From positions 124,001 through 188,000 of the forward strand of contig NW_005178937.1 of the NCBI RefSeq assembly GCF_000350225.1: a stretch of 64,000 nt of DNA, written 5' to 3'. The notes below the pieces were generated by a model. It did no database searches. It saw only the letters and a list, made by a program, of their open reading frames with translations, and had not been told where the DNA came from. Each line of letters begins with the position of its first letter. Position 1 is the first letter of the stretch. This document shows positions 11,839-22,439 of this stretch, piece after piece. The stretch comes from Chondrus crispus. Lineage: Eukaryota; Rhodophyta; Florideophyceae; Gigartinales; Gigartinaceae. The position numbers and the translations under genes were made by a program.

Positions 11839-12191
11839 CACTCGTCTTATGGGACAACGAACCACGTCTCCCCGCTGACCGATGCGCTTGCCGATCGCCG
11901 CTGTAGCGGCGTCGTGGAACCCGAGACGGCACACCAGGGGAAGGAAGGGGCTCGAAGAAGGTAGAAAAAAGGGGGATTCGAAACGACAGGGAGGCTCCAG
12001 AGCTGGGTCGGTTTGGAACTTCAAGCTCGCGGAAACGGAAGATAGGGGAAAACGGACCGACTCTGCCACGCTTGCCGGTCCACCCCGCCACCCACGTCCC
12101 CTCTCTTCCTACCGCGGTTGCCACGTCAGCGCCGCTGCCTCAGTTGACGGGCATTTCTACCCCACATACACACGAGGACGCGTGTTTTTCT

Positions 12192-12202
12192 AAAAAGGGG
12201 GA
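12192..12202 (+). other. Polypurine tract of element B
   Basis: AAAAAGGGGGA lies two bases before the 3' LTR. It resembles the GAAGGGGGATA found beside the 3' LTRs of A, C and D. It would prime plus-strand DNA synthesis. Confidence 0.8.
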
Positions 12203-12204
12203 TC

Positions 12205-12853
12205 TGTAGTGCACTGTACTCGGTGCCGGGACAGCTGTCTTAATCTCGCCGAAAATCGCGCTCGCCGCCGCCACGTGTACCACGGGTACATGTAGACTCC
12301 CCTGCCGCTCTACAGGACCTCCCCGTGGACACGTGTAATCCCTCCGCAACCCAGAGGGCCTATAGGGGCTGTACTTGGTCCCCTCGGGGTTACACCCGTT
12401 GTTTCCTAGTTATTCTAATTTACAGTATAATTGAGCTTCGCCATTACGGCGACGGGGGACTATATAGTCAACCCGATACTCAAAGTAAAGAGGCACGAAG
12501 CCTCGGGTCTCTTACCTTGGTTTCTGGATTCCAGGTTGTAGCCTCCACTCGGTACTGGCTCGCCCATACCGACCGAGCCATCTACACCCCCGGAATCCCA
12601 ACTGCCTTCCGCGCGCGCGTCGATCACCCCGCGCGAGACCTACGTCAACTACTGTGCTCTCCGTCCTGCTAGCTCTGTTTTTCTCTTAATTCCTTCCCCT
12701 TTTATTGCTGACTACCTTGCTACTTCTCTACCGCGCAAGCCGCGCCCGGATCCCGGTTCCGGTCATCCACCGGGCGGTCTCCCGATTTTCTTTACGCGTC
12801 AGAACGCGCGTCGCTCTGCCTACAGCCGCCACACGTGGCTGTAGTGCACGAAA
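12205..12853 (+). repeat. Element B 3' LTR
   Basis: The 649-bp copy matches 1417-2065 with about 13 differences. It is followed by the target duplication ATCTG and then the RT of element A. The TATA box is at 12461-12467. Confidence 0.95.
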
Positions 12854-13821
12854 ATCTGGACGAAATAATAATTTTTAGCAAGTCGTGGGAGGAGCACATC
12901 GTGCACATGGGTGAAATACTTTCTGTATTGGAGAAGGCAGGTGTGAAGCTCAAGCTTCGCAAGTGTGAATTTTTCGTCCAAAAGATCAAGTACCTGGGCC
13001 ATGTCGTTCGGCCAGGTACATTGGAAGTGGACGCTGCGCGAACCGTCGCATTGGAACAAGTGAGGTACCCTCAAACGCAGACCCAGCTCAGGAGCTTCTT
13101 GGGACTTTGTAATGTCTACCGCAGATTCGTTCCGCATTATGCGAAAATCGCGCATCCGCTCAATCAACTGTTGAAGAAGGGACAACCGGTCCAGTTGGAA
13201 GGATTCGACGAACGGTGCGAAAAAGCTTTTCATAAGCTCAAGGACGCTTATCAGGTCCGAAGATCGGATCAACATACGGTATTCATTGCTATTGGCGATC
13301 AGGAGGAACGCTTATCGCAAGACAGCGTGGAGTTAGCCCCAAGCCCGATGGACTATGCGCCGATAACTGGCCTACAGCAAGCGCTACAGTTCCTGGGAGA
13401 GCCGGAGCTAAACGAAGAAGGAGACGTAATGGAGGACGAGGAACGTCCTCACACCCGTGCGCCTACGACGGGGGACCAGGATAATTTAGTTGGTCGAACG
13501 ACGACAGCGGAGACACCTCCAGACCTACGCTAGCTCGGAAAGTCCAGAGAAGAAGATGAGTTGGAAGATCTTCGGAAGGGGGAAGGACAGTTGGACACGC
13601 GGGAAGCAGGAACCGAGAGTCAGGAGTACGTGATCGACAAGATCGTGGACCACGGCTACGACGAGGAGAAATTATTTCTCAAAGCGAGGTGGTATGGGTA
13701 TACCAACGAGGACGCAACGTGGGAACCTATTGATCAGATCCCCCGCAGCGCGGTAGTCACATATTTCCGAAGGAAAAGGCTGCCCTTACCCACGCAAGCG
13801 TCGCACGCACAACCGGGATAG
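12854..13821 (+). pseudogene. pol: Element A pol, 3' part: RT thumb, internal deletion, integrase tail, chromodomain
   Basis: The reading resumes directly after element B with LDEIIIFSKSWEEH (the second catalytic Asp of YLDD reads Glu), then KLRKCEFFV, YLGHVVRPG and RSFLGLCNVYRRFV. At about 13247 it jumps from the RT thumb (KAFHKLKDA) straight to the integrase C-terminal segment (YQVRRSDQHTV). RNase H and nearly all integrase are missing; in C about 1.7 kb lies between these points. A TAG at 13531-13533 follows, then the chromodomain (13621-13790; KARWYGYTNEDATWEP, TYFRRKRLPLP). The deletion means A could only have moved with help from another copy. Confidence 0.92.
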
Positions 13822-16800
13822 CCATCGTACATAGAATTAGTAGGTTAGAGACAACAGAGAGGTCAGAACTTCGAGGAAGGAACACATCTACGGTGTTCGC
13901 AGATAAGGAGTTTGAAGGAAAGGAGAGCAAGGCAGAGAAGCGAGACTGTATCCTTGGATGAGGCATTGAACCTCTCGGAAAACACACACGCCTCATCACG
14001 GTACGCACGAGAAATGACGTTTCGAACGGACGGTCCGCCCAAGTGGGGGGGATGATGAAATCAAATTATATATACATATATAAGCGTGTCGACAACAACC
14101 CGCTGAACAGGCGACACAAGTGAGAAGTCGATTCCAGCTATGCTGTGAAATTATAATCAAAAAGCAGGAAAAATTACGGCAGCTGCAGTACGCACGATAA
14201 GTGGTGATAGTTTGCCGCAGTCGGCGACATAACTATTCTAAGTCGCCCCGCAGCCAAGCCCCACCCGACCTCACACGAAGCCGATCGTCACACTCACTGC
14301 TAACTCACTGCCCATGCTCGACGAGCACGAAGACTCGTCCAGAGGAACCACCCTCAGAAGAACGCTGCTACGAAGTCACCCCGCGGCGACCGACGGCGAC
14401 GCGCACAACCAGTCCTATTTTCTAGAGTGATCTACTTAGCACTTACCACCATGACCTCTCTTCAACTCTGTCGTTTCTTTGTTTTTTCTTTCCCTCTTTT
14501 CTGTTATGGTTCACTCTTTTCTGTTATGTTTCACTCTGTTCTATTGTATTTTATTTCTTTTTGTTGTTGCAGGACTCTGGCGACGCGGCCGCGTATCGCG
14601 GACCTCGATCAAACAAGACCACAAGACAAATCGATAGACGGACGAGGAGGAGACAGCGCGACGAATAAGAGAGAGCACGCGTTGGTAACGTCCCGAGAAA
14701 GGACGATGGTGAAGGAAAAGGGGAACCTCCCCGCTTTTTCAAGAAAAAGTGACGGTCCGACACTGCAAGCCTCGACGTACAGAGGAGAAGGACATGGCTA
14801 TGCAATACGGGATCGCGCGTGAAACACAGTGAGAAGGTCGCATTCTGTGATATTTTGGATCCGCGGCAACAGCCCCCACCGAGAACGGATGTGTCTTATG
14901 AATTTTGTTGCTGTCGTATGGAGACGGGCACTGCCAGTGTGACTTATGATTTTGTTTGATACGGGACCACGGTCCGAAGGAAGGCAGTCGATACGCGGAC
15001 TGAGGGACAGTCTGGGGGAAATCTCGCAAGCATGCCATCGGCTCGTCTACGCACTGAAAATCGTACACCGGTAATGACGAAAGCGACGTCACCATAATGG
15101 TAGGAGGACGGCGTAACAAGTATGGTGCTGACAATGGTGCGCTTATCGTGAGAGCAGGGTGAGGGCCACCTCACGCAGGTCAGAAAGAGGATTGTAGAAC
15201 CAGCGAAGATCAAGGAAATTGCCTCGTCAACCGCTACGAAGGCGCTGCAGAAAGGGGACCGAGTCTTGATCTTATCCGAAGGCCTTCAAGGTTTCTTTCT
15301 CCGTGTTCTGTTCCGATTTTGGTGGTACAGGACAAAGGAGACAGAACCGGAATTAAGCGAGAGACAACTCGCCGGACTGGCGCGTATACACGCGTCACCG
15401 ACGCGTGTGGGGAAAATCACGTCTGGATCAGCGATCCGCCCTCATCAGATCGAAATGAGAGGAGGAAAATGAGAGGTACTGTGTACTGTACTTCACAAAG
15501 AAGAAGGGACAAACGGAAAAGTGTGGCGTGGTCAAAGTGGAACAACAGTCAGCCTTCGAAATTTTTATCGAAATTAAGGGGCAAACACAGCATTTGTTGG
15601 TCGCTCGCAAAAAGCAGACGGCACAAGTACCCCGGCGGCAAACCCACCAACGACCGAGCAGGACACCCCCAACACCGCCGCCAGAGGACGTCGCCAAACT
15701 TGCATTAGGCGAGGTGATTACGATCCACGGATGAAGGGACCGACGCTCGACGGTCGCATGGACATTCCCCCCCCGAACAGAGGTCACGCCAATTTCGAGG
15801 TACCGGCGTATCATTAGACACAACACTCGCATAGGAACCGTCCTCCCTTGCACAGAACAGCGGCTATCCACTGTGGCAGCAAACCTCATTGTTCCAGGCG
15901 GCGTAAGGAAGACGAAAGAAAGAAGGGGAGCGGATTGTGATCTATTTATTCATACGGCGAGAACGACCTCTACGGAGAGAAAGTGTCGCTCGACGAGCTT
16001 GGGAACGAAAATCTGTCTGTTGCGTGCAGCGACTGACGTCGCCCAGCTCAGGACCTTGTTTATACCCCGAGTGACCTACCGAGGAGACCCCCTCCTTTTA
16101 CTTCCTGTTCTTTCACTCCCTTTCTAGCTGCCTAATTTTTATTTGCTCTACGTTGGGTTGCTTGTTTTTTTGTGAAGGCGGAATACCACCCCGCACCGCG
16201 ACACCGACGCGCAAGACCAGGATCGACAGATTGGGGATGGAAATTCGTTATGCAGGAAAAAGTTACGCGACTGTCGTGCTCGGCTTTCACTTCGCTTTGT
16301 TCGGCTACATTCTATTTTTCTGGTGACGTCGGAGACCCGGTCGCGTCCCTCGGACGCTAACCAGCAAGACCACCAGGTCAGTCAAGGGAAGGCCGTTGAA
16401 GACGTTCGATAAGGGCTCCACAGTTATGAAGACTCTGGTTGGTTCGAGCGGACGGTCTGTCGGACTAACGTACACGCAAGGGGACATTGTGAATGACCAA
16501 CGCTACGTGATCGTGCCGCACGGTACAGCAGAAACGGGGCGACCATTGACAATGGAGACCCATGCCTACCTACGCACCCAGACCTTCATCCGAGAGACCA
16601 GTGAACAACGGCAGCGTCGCTCCGAGGGAGTGGATCTTCACGGACCTACACGCCGCAGACATATCAATTCTACTGTGTCACAGCTGCTACAAAAAAAGAG
16701 GGGAGGCCGAAACGAGATCAGGAGTCGATCTCAAAGAACAGAGAAGGTCGTACGAGAAGTAGAATTTATTGCGGGACGTTCGCAACATGGCGAGACTTAC

Positions 16801-17780
16801 GACGACCGCAACGTGCTACAAGGGCGCTTCCGGAGGCCTCTCTCCGAACAGCGAACAAGGCGGGGCCATTCGAAAGATGGAACCCCTATTCACAATTAGT
16901 ACGGTCCCCCGACGAGATAGCTGGACAGACAATGAGACCGTCTGAAGGTTGAGAATGAAAAAGGGGGTTTTTAAGAAGCAAAAGGGGCAAGTGACCCCGG
17001 CAATGAAAATGACGTTGGACTCATTTAGGGCGTCTGCGCTTAGCAGACGCATGCAAAAAAAGAGGAGGAAAGGGGAGACGCACATTGCGGATGGGAGGAA
17101 GAGAATGTGCAAGAAAGAGGAGGTAAGTGAGGAATTTGAAGAGGTAAAAAGGGAGAGACAAAAAGAGGAGGTAAACCACAAAAGAGGAGGAAAGGGAAGA
17201 CGCACATCGAGGATGGGAGAAAGAGAATGCGCAGGAAATTGGGGAAATTGAGAAATGAAGAGGAGGAAAGAAAAACGGACGACCTCAGAGACTCTAGGGG
17301 GGGACTGTATTTCCTTGAGGAGGAATCTCCAAACAGGCAACGGAGCAACTGAAGATGCGATCATTGACGACGTCTCGTGGACGGCTGAACAAAAAGGGGG
17401 AGGGCGACTAGAAAAATTGTCTGGGACCGCCATGCCCCCGCATACGGCCAGAAGAGGGTAAACGAAAGGAGGAAGTCGGAGATGCCGTAAACACGCACGT
17501 TGCCGCCCCCGTTAGGCAGAGTCAGGGCGTAGGAAAAGAGGGAGAAAAATGGCCAAGGATAAAGAGGAGGAATTGAAGAGAAGGAAATATAGGGCAATCA
17601 GGAAAGGGAGAACTGAAAATGCAAAAGAGGAGGAAATTGGAAATAACAGGAGATTCGCAGGTGGGTTCTTTTTATCGCCCAAAGGTCGTACGATAAAGTC
17701 GCTAGTCGACTATCAGACGGGCAGGATGGGAAAAGAAGGACAGGTCGCAAGGAAGTGCTGTGGCCGCCGTCTCAACGACA
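13822..17780 (+). other. Element A spacer between chromodomain and antisense gene
   Basis: Four kilobases hold only short, unconserved ORFs. Visible structure: an AT run at 14066-14085; a long T/C-rich tract at 14455-14578 ending TTGTTGTTGCAG, which looks like a 3' splice site; a second T-rich stretch at 16085-16170; and purine-rich repeats at 17050-17260. Spacers of similar length stand at the same place in C, D and E1, so the length is retained. I see no gene in it. Confidence 0.6.
17050..17260 (+). repeat. Purine-rich degenerate tandem repeat in element A spacer
   Basis: At least three imperfect copies of a unit built from AAAGAGGAGGAAAGG, then ACGCACAT, GGATGGGA and AGAGAATG. Read on the minus strand it is pyrimidine-rich, like 34935-35110 in element C. 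It lies just after the 3' end of the antisense gene. Confidence 0.65.
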
Positions 17781-19652
17781 CTATGCCCCAAGGGATTTTT
17801 CCTTTGGAAGGGAGGTGACAAGCCGAGCTAGAACTTGCAAGTCGTCTAGGGACGCCCCCTGGAGAGCTTCTCCCTCCACACCATGAGCAATGAGAAGGCA
17901 ATGGTAAACGGCGGCAGCAGAGGTATTTTCTTTGGGGATTGTAGATGATGGAGGGACCGAGGTAGGGGCGAGGAGCCGACCCTCAGGTGAAGGGCAAGCT
18001 GGACGTGGGGTCGGATCCCCGGCCGACGGAGGGGCTTCCCGGATTGAAACGGTTCCCGTGGAGCAGCTCGCAGGAGGAAGCTCGGCGCGCGGAGGAGCCT
18101 GAGGGCGGGTCAAGCCCACGGGTGCCGTACATGACGGCAATGGCAAGGTTGGGGTGGGTGTGACGAGTTGTCCCTCGCGTGATGGGGAAGCAGGAAGTGA
18201 GGTTGGATTCACGTCGGAGGAAGACACGACTCGAAGCGACAAGGTTTCCGCCGAGCTCGTGGGAGGAAGTACGACGCACACTGGGGCGTCAGGCGCGGAG
18301 GGACGGACCGGTGCAGGGAGAGGGGAAGTTGGGGCCGAAAGTCGAGAGCACATCTCAGGCTCTCGAGGATCCGCGTTCACCACAGTGACTGCGTTGGGGG
18401 TTGGTGGTTGATTTCCGAAACGGCGGCTCATCTGGGCCTCCCAGGCAGAACAGGGGGAGGAGGACCAGGGGTTGATCCACACGAAGTCGCCGGCAGCTGG
18501 ATGATTTCTACCAGGGGAAAAAGAGGGTCGCTGGCGTGAAAAGGACCGAGACGAATTTTGTGGAGGAACGCAATCCCACGCTACGGTCTCGATCATATCG
18601 AGGAGGGCGTGCACTTCACGGTCCACATCGGACCCGCCAAGGGGGACAGAAAAATCGAGGAGACGCATCTGTTCGCGAAGTTTCGAAGGGAGGTGCCACA
18701 GGCGCCAACAGTCGAAAACTTCCCACAGGAGGGTGGCGGCGACTTTCACGCACCACTCCGTGAGAAACACAGTCCACAGCCCGTGCTGCGGATCGCTTAA
18801 ATGACTGCCGTAATATGTCAGGATGGGTCCTAATTCAGCCCAGAAACCCTGACATACCTCGTATTGACTCCACCAGGACGGGGTTCGCTGGTATCGATTA
18901 GTGTAGTGCTGTCTGGAAATTTCACGAGCTTCAATCACCTGGTACGCCACGAAGTACCCAGTGTCGGATCGGACCCGACGTTCAAAGCGTACAGTATTTT
19001 GGAAAAAGAAAATACCGCCGCGCTTCGTATGGCGAAAGTTTGTGGGAAGAATGGCTTGGGTCCAAAACATGGCGTCGGTCGTGAGGGTGCGTCGGTTGCG
19101 CCACAATCGGTCCGCCTCGGACACGGGGTCACCGAAGGTGCAGTCAATGAGATTTTCGAGGTAGAGTCGTTCCCCTTCCGTACGACATTGTCAAGTGTCG
19201 CAGTGGTAACATGAAGGTATGAGGGTGTCGGCCATAGGAATCTCGATCCGAGTGAGCACAGCGTCCATGAAGCGCAGGGATAAGGAAGAGCGACCGCGCG
19301 GGGAGGAGTGACGTAGGATGGAGGTGGGTATAGCGACGCGGGCGCGCCAGTCAAAGGTGTGAATGGCCTGCAAAGGGAGGTTACCGGGCAACATGGCCGC
19401 ATCATCGGCGAAATTATCTTTGATGCCGTCGAAGTCGCGGACGCCCACAGAGGAGAACCATTGAGCAGAAAAAAACAGGGCTGCGTTATCACGCATGGTT
19501 TTGTTCTGCAGCTCCTCGAGCGAAGGCTGACGGCGGGCTACCCAAGAGGAATGGTAGCTCGGATGGAAGGCCGGCTCGGTAGGGTTGGTAACAGGGGGTA
19601 GACGGGGTATGGAAGGAAGACCCCGGGAGAGTGATTGATGATAGGGAAACAC
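17781..19652 (-). pseudogene. Element A antisense gene (uncharacterised family), best-preserved frame
   Basis: One frame runs from 19652 to the TAG at 17781-17783 (about 620 codons) with a single stop, a TGA at 19191-19193 where C and D have Trp (CDTW). The start codon position that is ATG in C and D (MFPSS) is GTG here. Blocks in order: LPSIPRLPP; SLEELQNKTMRDN; MLPGNLPLQAIHTFDWRARV; RRVRSDTGYFVAYQVIEA; the PSWWSQYEVCQGFWAELGP segment; FLTEWCVKVAATLLWE; VPLGGSDVD; RPSFSPGR, AGDFVWINPW; a Pro/Ser/Thr-rich variable region; and a C-terminal helical block ending LVTSLPKEKSLG. The protein is rich in Trp, Tyr and Arg, looks soluble and has no known catalytic motif. It starts 65 bp from the 3' LTR and converges on pol. 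Confidence 0.83.
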
Positions 19653-19705
19653 GGTCAGCAGCGGCAGGAGATTATACGATGGCTGGGCGTTGCGCAAGGG
19701 CGCTC

Positions 19706-19717
19706 GGAAGGGGGATA
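19706..19717 (+). other. Polypurine tract of element A
   Basis: GGAAGGGGGATA directly abuts the TGT that opens the 3' LTR. The same tract stands at 57405-57415 (D) and, on the minus strand, at 33040-33050 (C). Confidence 0.8.
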
Positions 19718-20819
19718 TGTAGTGCAATACGCACCTGAAAAGGGGGGTGAAAAGAAAGGAAAATATTTGGATATGAAAAGTAGTCCGGGTTGGGGACACA
19801 CGTGTGAATAATTGCACAGTTTTAATTTTTAATTATTATATTTTATTTAGTTAATTAGTTGGCATTAATTTTGCTGACACTAGATTAGATCTAGGATCTA
19901 GCGCCGCGAGCTACTGTACTCGCCCCGGCGGGGCTCTATATAACTTAGCCCATTGACCGAACAAGTCAATAAACCAACCCGAGTTGCCGGAGTTGAATGT
20001 CGCCTTGGTCGAAGTCCGTCTTTACCAAGACATTCCCTTTTACGTAAGCCTACGGCATCCTTCAGCGCTGGGGGGTCCCCTTCCTTTTCCCTTTATTGCC
20101 CGATCAAACCCGAGTTGCCAGAGTCTGATATCGCCTTGGTTGAAGTCCGTCTTTTACAAGACATTCCCTTTAACTACAGATTACTTTATCCTTTGCGCTC
20201 GGGGGTCCCCTTTTTCTTTGTCAATTTTCCTTTATTTCCCTATCCTAATTTCCCTTAATCTTGAGTTGGTCCCACCTTGTAGGCTTGCGATCCGCAACGT
20301 GACGTCATTTGCCATCGGGCTTCTGTGTTGGTGCACCAGTGGTGCTTTTCTCAGTGTTGGTTCCATCGGAATCTGGTTGCGACTGATCCGTTGTTGGTAC
20401 ATTGCCATCGGGCAGTACGACGGTGTAGCGCTGCTACGTTTTCTTCTTTCCCGACGGGCTACGTTGCGACGTCCCCGTCGAAGACCTTATCAAGGGTATA
20501 AGGTGTACAAGGCGCTCTTCGAGCATTGGATTTACGACCCATCGGACCAGGTTTACCTAAACACCCCTCCGAACTCGTCGAGCAGTTGCCTTTACAAGTC
20601 TCTACCACCATTTACCGATCCCGGGCTGGGCCCTTCTCTTCGCCCCGCCCCCCCCCTATCAGGGATCCGAGCTACTGCGGGCCGCAAACCCGCTTAAAGA
20701 GGACAGGGAGCTTCGAACACTCCGTAGCGCTGTGCCGTTGGCAGTTGTTGTTTTTGTTGCTGTTGTTTGTGTTGGACCGTCGGACCTTGGTCTCTGCCTG
20801 ACAGGCGCATTGCACTACA
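19718..20819 (+). repeat. Element A 3' LTR
   Basis: The LTR is 1,102 bp, starts TGTAGTGCAATAC and ends GCATTGCACTACA. It belongs to the same LTR family as C and D. A TATATAA box lies at 19937-19943. Two subrepeats with a period of about 131 bp start at 19978 and 20109 (CCCGAGTTGCC...). Its last 60 bases resemble the C LTR (CTCTGCCTGACAGGCGCATT) more than the D LTR. Confidence 0.9.
19937..19943 (+). promoter_or_regulatory. TATA box in element A LTR
   Basis: TATATAA preceded by GGGGCTC. The same context occurs in both C LTRs on the minus strand (TATA at 32842-32848 and 46493-46499), and a variant TATATA in D at 27195-27200 and 57630-57635. Confidence 0.6.
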
Positions 20820-21408
20820 TCTGGTGTAGGTGTTTTAGCCATCGGGCAACACGTTGTGTAGCGCTGCTACTGTTTCAAGTTCCGTCGGAAGGCTGTTGCG
20901 ACGACGCCTCCGTCGAAGGTCTTACTGTATAAGACAGAGTTGGTACCACCTACCGCGATTGCGATCGCGCTGGTGAGGGTGTTTTTAGCCATCGGGCAAC
21001 ACGTCGGTAGTAGCGTTGCTCCACGGTTACGATCCCGTCGGGTAGTGCTGAACAAGCCCCCGTCGAAGACCTTGAATTATACCCAAGGTGCTGAAGACGC
21101 TCGTCGAGCATTGGCCTTACAACCCAGCGAACCGCGGTTACATCCTCGTAGACAAGCCCAACCCGCACTCGTCGAGCGCTCAAATCTTCACAAGTCTCTA
21201 CCACCAGTATCCTCCCGGGCCGGGCATCTTTTCTTAACCCCCCCGTCGGAGTTGAGCTACCGTGGGCCGCAAGCCCACACAAGGGGAAAGGGAGTCTCGA
21301 TCGCTCCGTAGCGCGTGCCATGGGCAGTGGTTGTTGCTGTTGTTGTTTTTGTTCTTTTTGTTCGACCGTCGGACTGTGTTCGCGGCCTGCCAGGCACATT
21401 GCACTACA
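20820..21408 (+). repeat. Truncated LTR F (3' part only)
   Basis: Directly after A's LTR end, the sequence restarts in the middle of a D-type LTR (GGTGTAGGTGTTTTAGCC) and runs to a proper end at 21408 (GGCACATTGCACTACA). The best reading is an older LTR inserted in E2, into which element A later inserted. The first part of F would then lie left of the window. The next bases, CTGAG (21409-21413), would be F's target duplication. Confidence 0.75.
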
Positions 21409-22290
21409 CTGAGCACGATCTCAAAGGGTGTCGTACGCGTGGTTCGATGTACGTGAGAATTGTACGCGTACATAAGCGGTCCCACGTACACGTCCCAATC
21501 ATCCTGGTGCTCGTTGACGTAGTTCCGAAGCATCGACGCGATAGTCCGGTTGTAACGTTCAGCCTGCCCGTTCGTCTGGGGATGATACGCGCACGTATAT
21601 AAGTAAGTTGTCCCCAGGACGCGGCACACACTGTGGAAGAACTTCGCGTTAAATTAAGGACCGTTGTCCCATAACAGCCAACGCGGAACGCCGTATTTGA
21701 AGACCCACGCGTCACAGAATGCTGTGGCGATAGTGTACGCGGTTACTGTTCGAAGCGCGACAACTTGTGGTAACTTAGTGAAGCGGTCTGTGATAACGAG
21801 GAGGAATCGTTTCCCTGCCTTCGTCTTGGGGAGGGGACCCAAGATGCCAATCGCCAGGCTCTCGAGTGGCCGCTTGGCGGGGAACAACCTCAAACGGTTG
21901 AGGTGTTTCTGCAGCTTGATCCGGTTCATCACGCAGGTCCGACTCCCTCGCACCGTGACAGCGACATGTACAGCGAGATGGGGCCAGTAGTACTCGCGTC
22001 GAAGTGCGTAGTACATACGATTCTGGCCCGGGTGTCCCGCGATGGCCGGGTTGTGGCGCAGGCGGAGGAGCCTAGCGCGGAGTGTCCGAGGTACCACCAC
22101 CTGGACGATATCAGGATCGAAGGGGTGTCTCCGTTTGAGCACCCCTTGGTGGTCCTCAAATACCGCAGAGTTCCGGGACTCGAACTGTCGTGCCAAAACG
22201 GTTTGGCAGAAGTCATCCACGCGTTGCTCCTCGGCTATCTCCTCTATCGTAAGAGGGGCCGGGAGATCGTCCTGCGGTGGGGCGACCGGG
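21409..22290 (-). pseudogene. pol: Element E2 integrase (cut by LTR F)
   Basis: Minus-strand integrase of a third Ty3/gypsy family, matching E1 at the right edge of the window. The zinc-binding region is RHNPAIAGHPG and then VRGSRTC, where the first Cys of the pair is Ser. The core Asp is Gly (AIGILGPLP). The second Asp is present (LLWDNGP) but followed by a stop at 21654-21656. The Glu segment is changed to QAERYNRTI. The reading is cut at FEIVLS by the LTR F terminus at 21408. Two catalytic changes, a stop and the truncation make it dead. Confidence 0.9.
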
Positions 22291-22439
22291 GTGTCGGGCG
22301 CACCAGGCTCGGGGTCTTCGGCGCGCTCGATGTCGGCGGCGTCGAACTCGTCGTTCTCCTCCCAAAACGAAGTGAGTCCTTGGAGAGCGAGGTCTTCGTC
22401 GTCGCCTCGCGGTTCGTCGTGCGTTCGTACGCGCGACCT

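Larger units (their letters stand above)
1417..12853 (+). mobile_element. Element B: complete Ty3/gypsy LTR retrotransposon with an antisense gene
   Basis: B is an 11,437-bp element bounded by two 649-bp LTRs that differ at about 13 positions by eye. The flanking target duplications are ATTTG (1412-1416) and ATCTG (12854-12858); uninterrupted copies of this pol read ATCTG, so the left copy has one C-to-T change. The order is LTR, tRNA-type primer site, gag, protease, RT, RNase H, integrase, chromodomain, 1-kb spacer, antisense gene, polypurine tract, LTR. B sits inside the RT of element A. Its gag and pol are clearly diverged from A, C and D (a separate family), yet it uses the same primer sequence and carries a related antisense gene. 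Stops and frameshifts show that it is now inactive. Confidence 0.95.

Noticed and set aside
13822..17780. Many ORFs of 60-170 codons in the spacers as host or element genes
   Set aside because: They overlap each other on both strands, have no recognisable motifs and are not repeated at the same place in the related elements.
20820..21408. This stretch as the normal end of element A's LTR
   Set aside because: A complete LTR terminus stands at 20819, and the following sequence restarts in the middle of the LTR unit.
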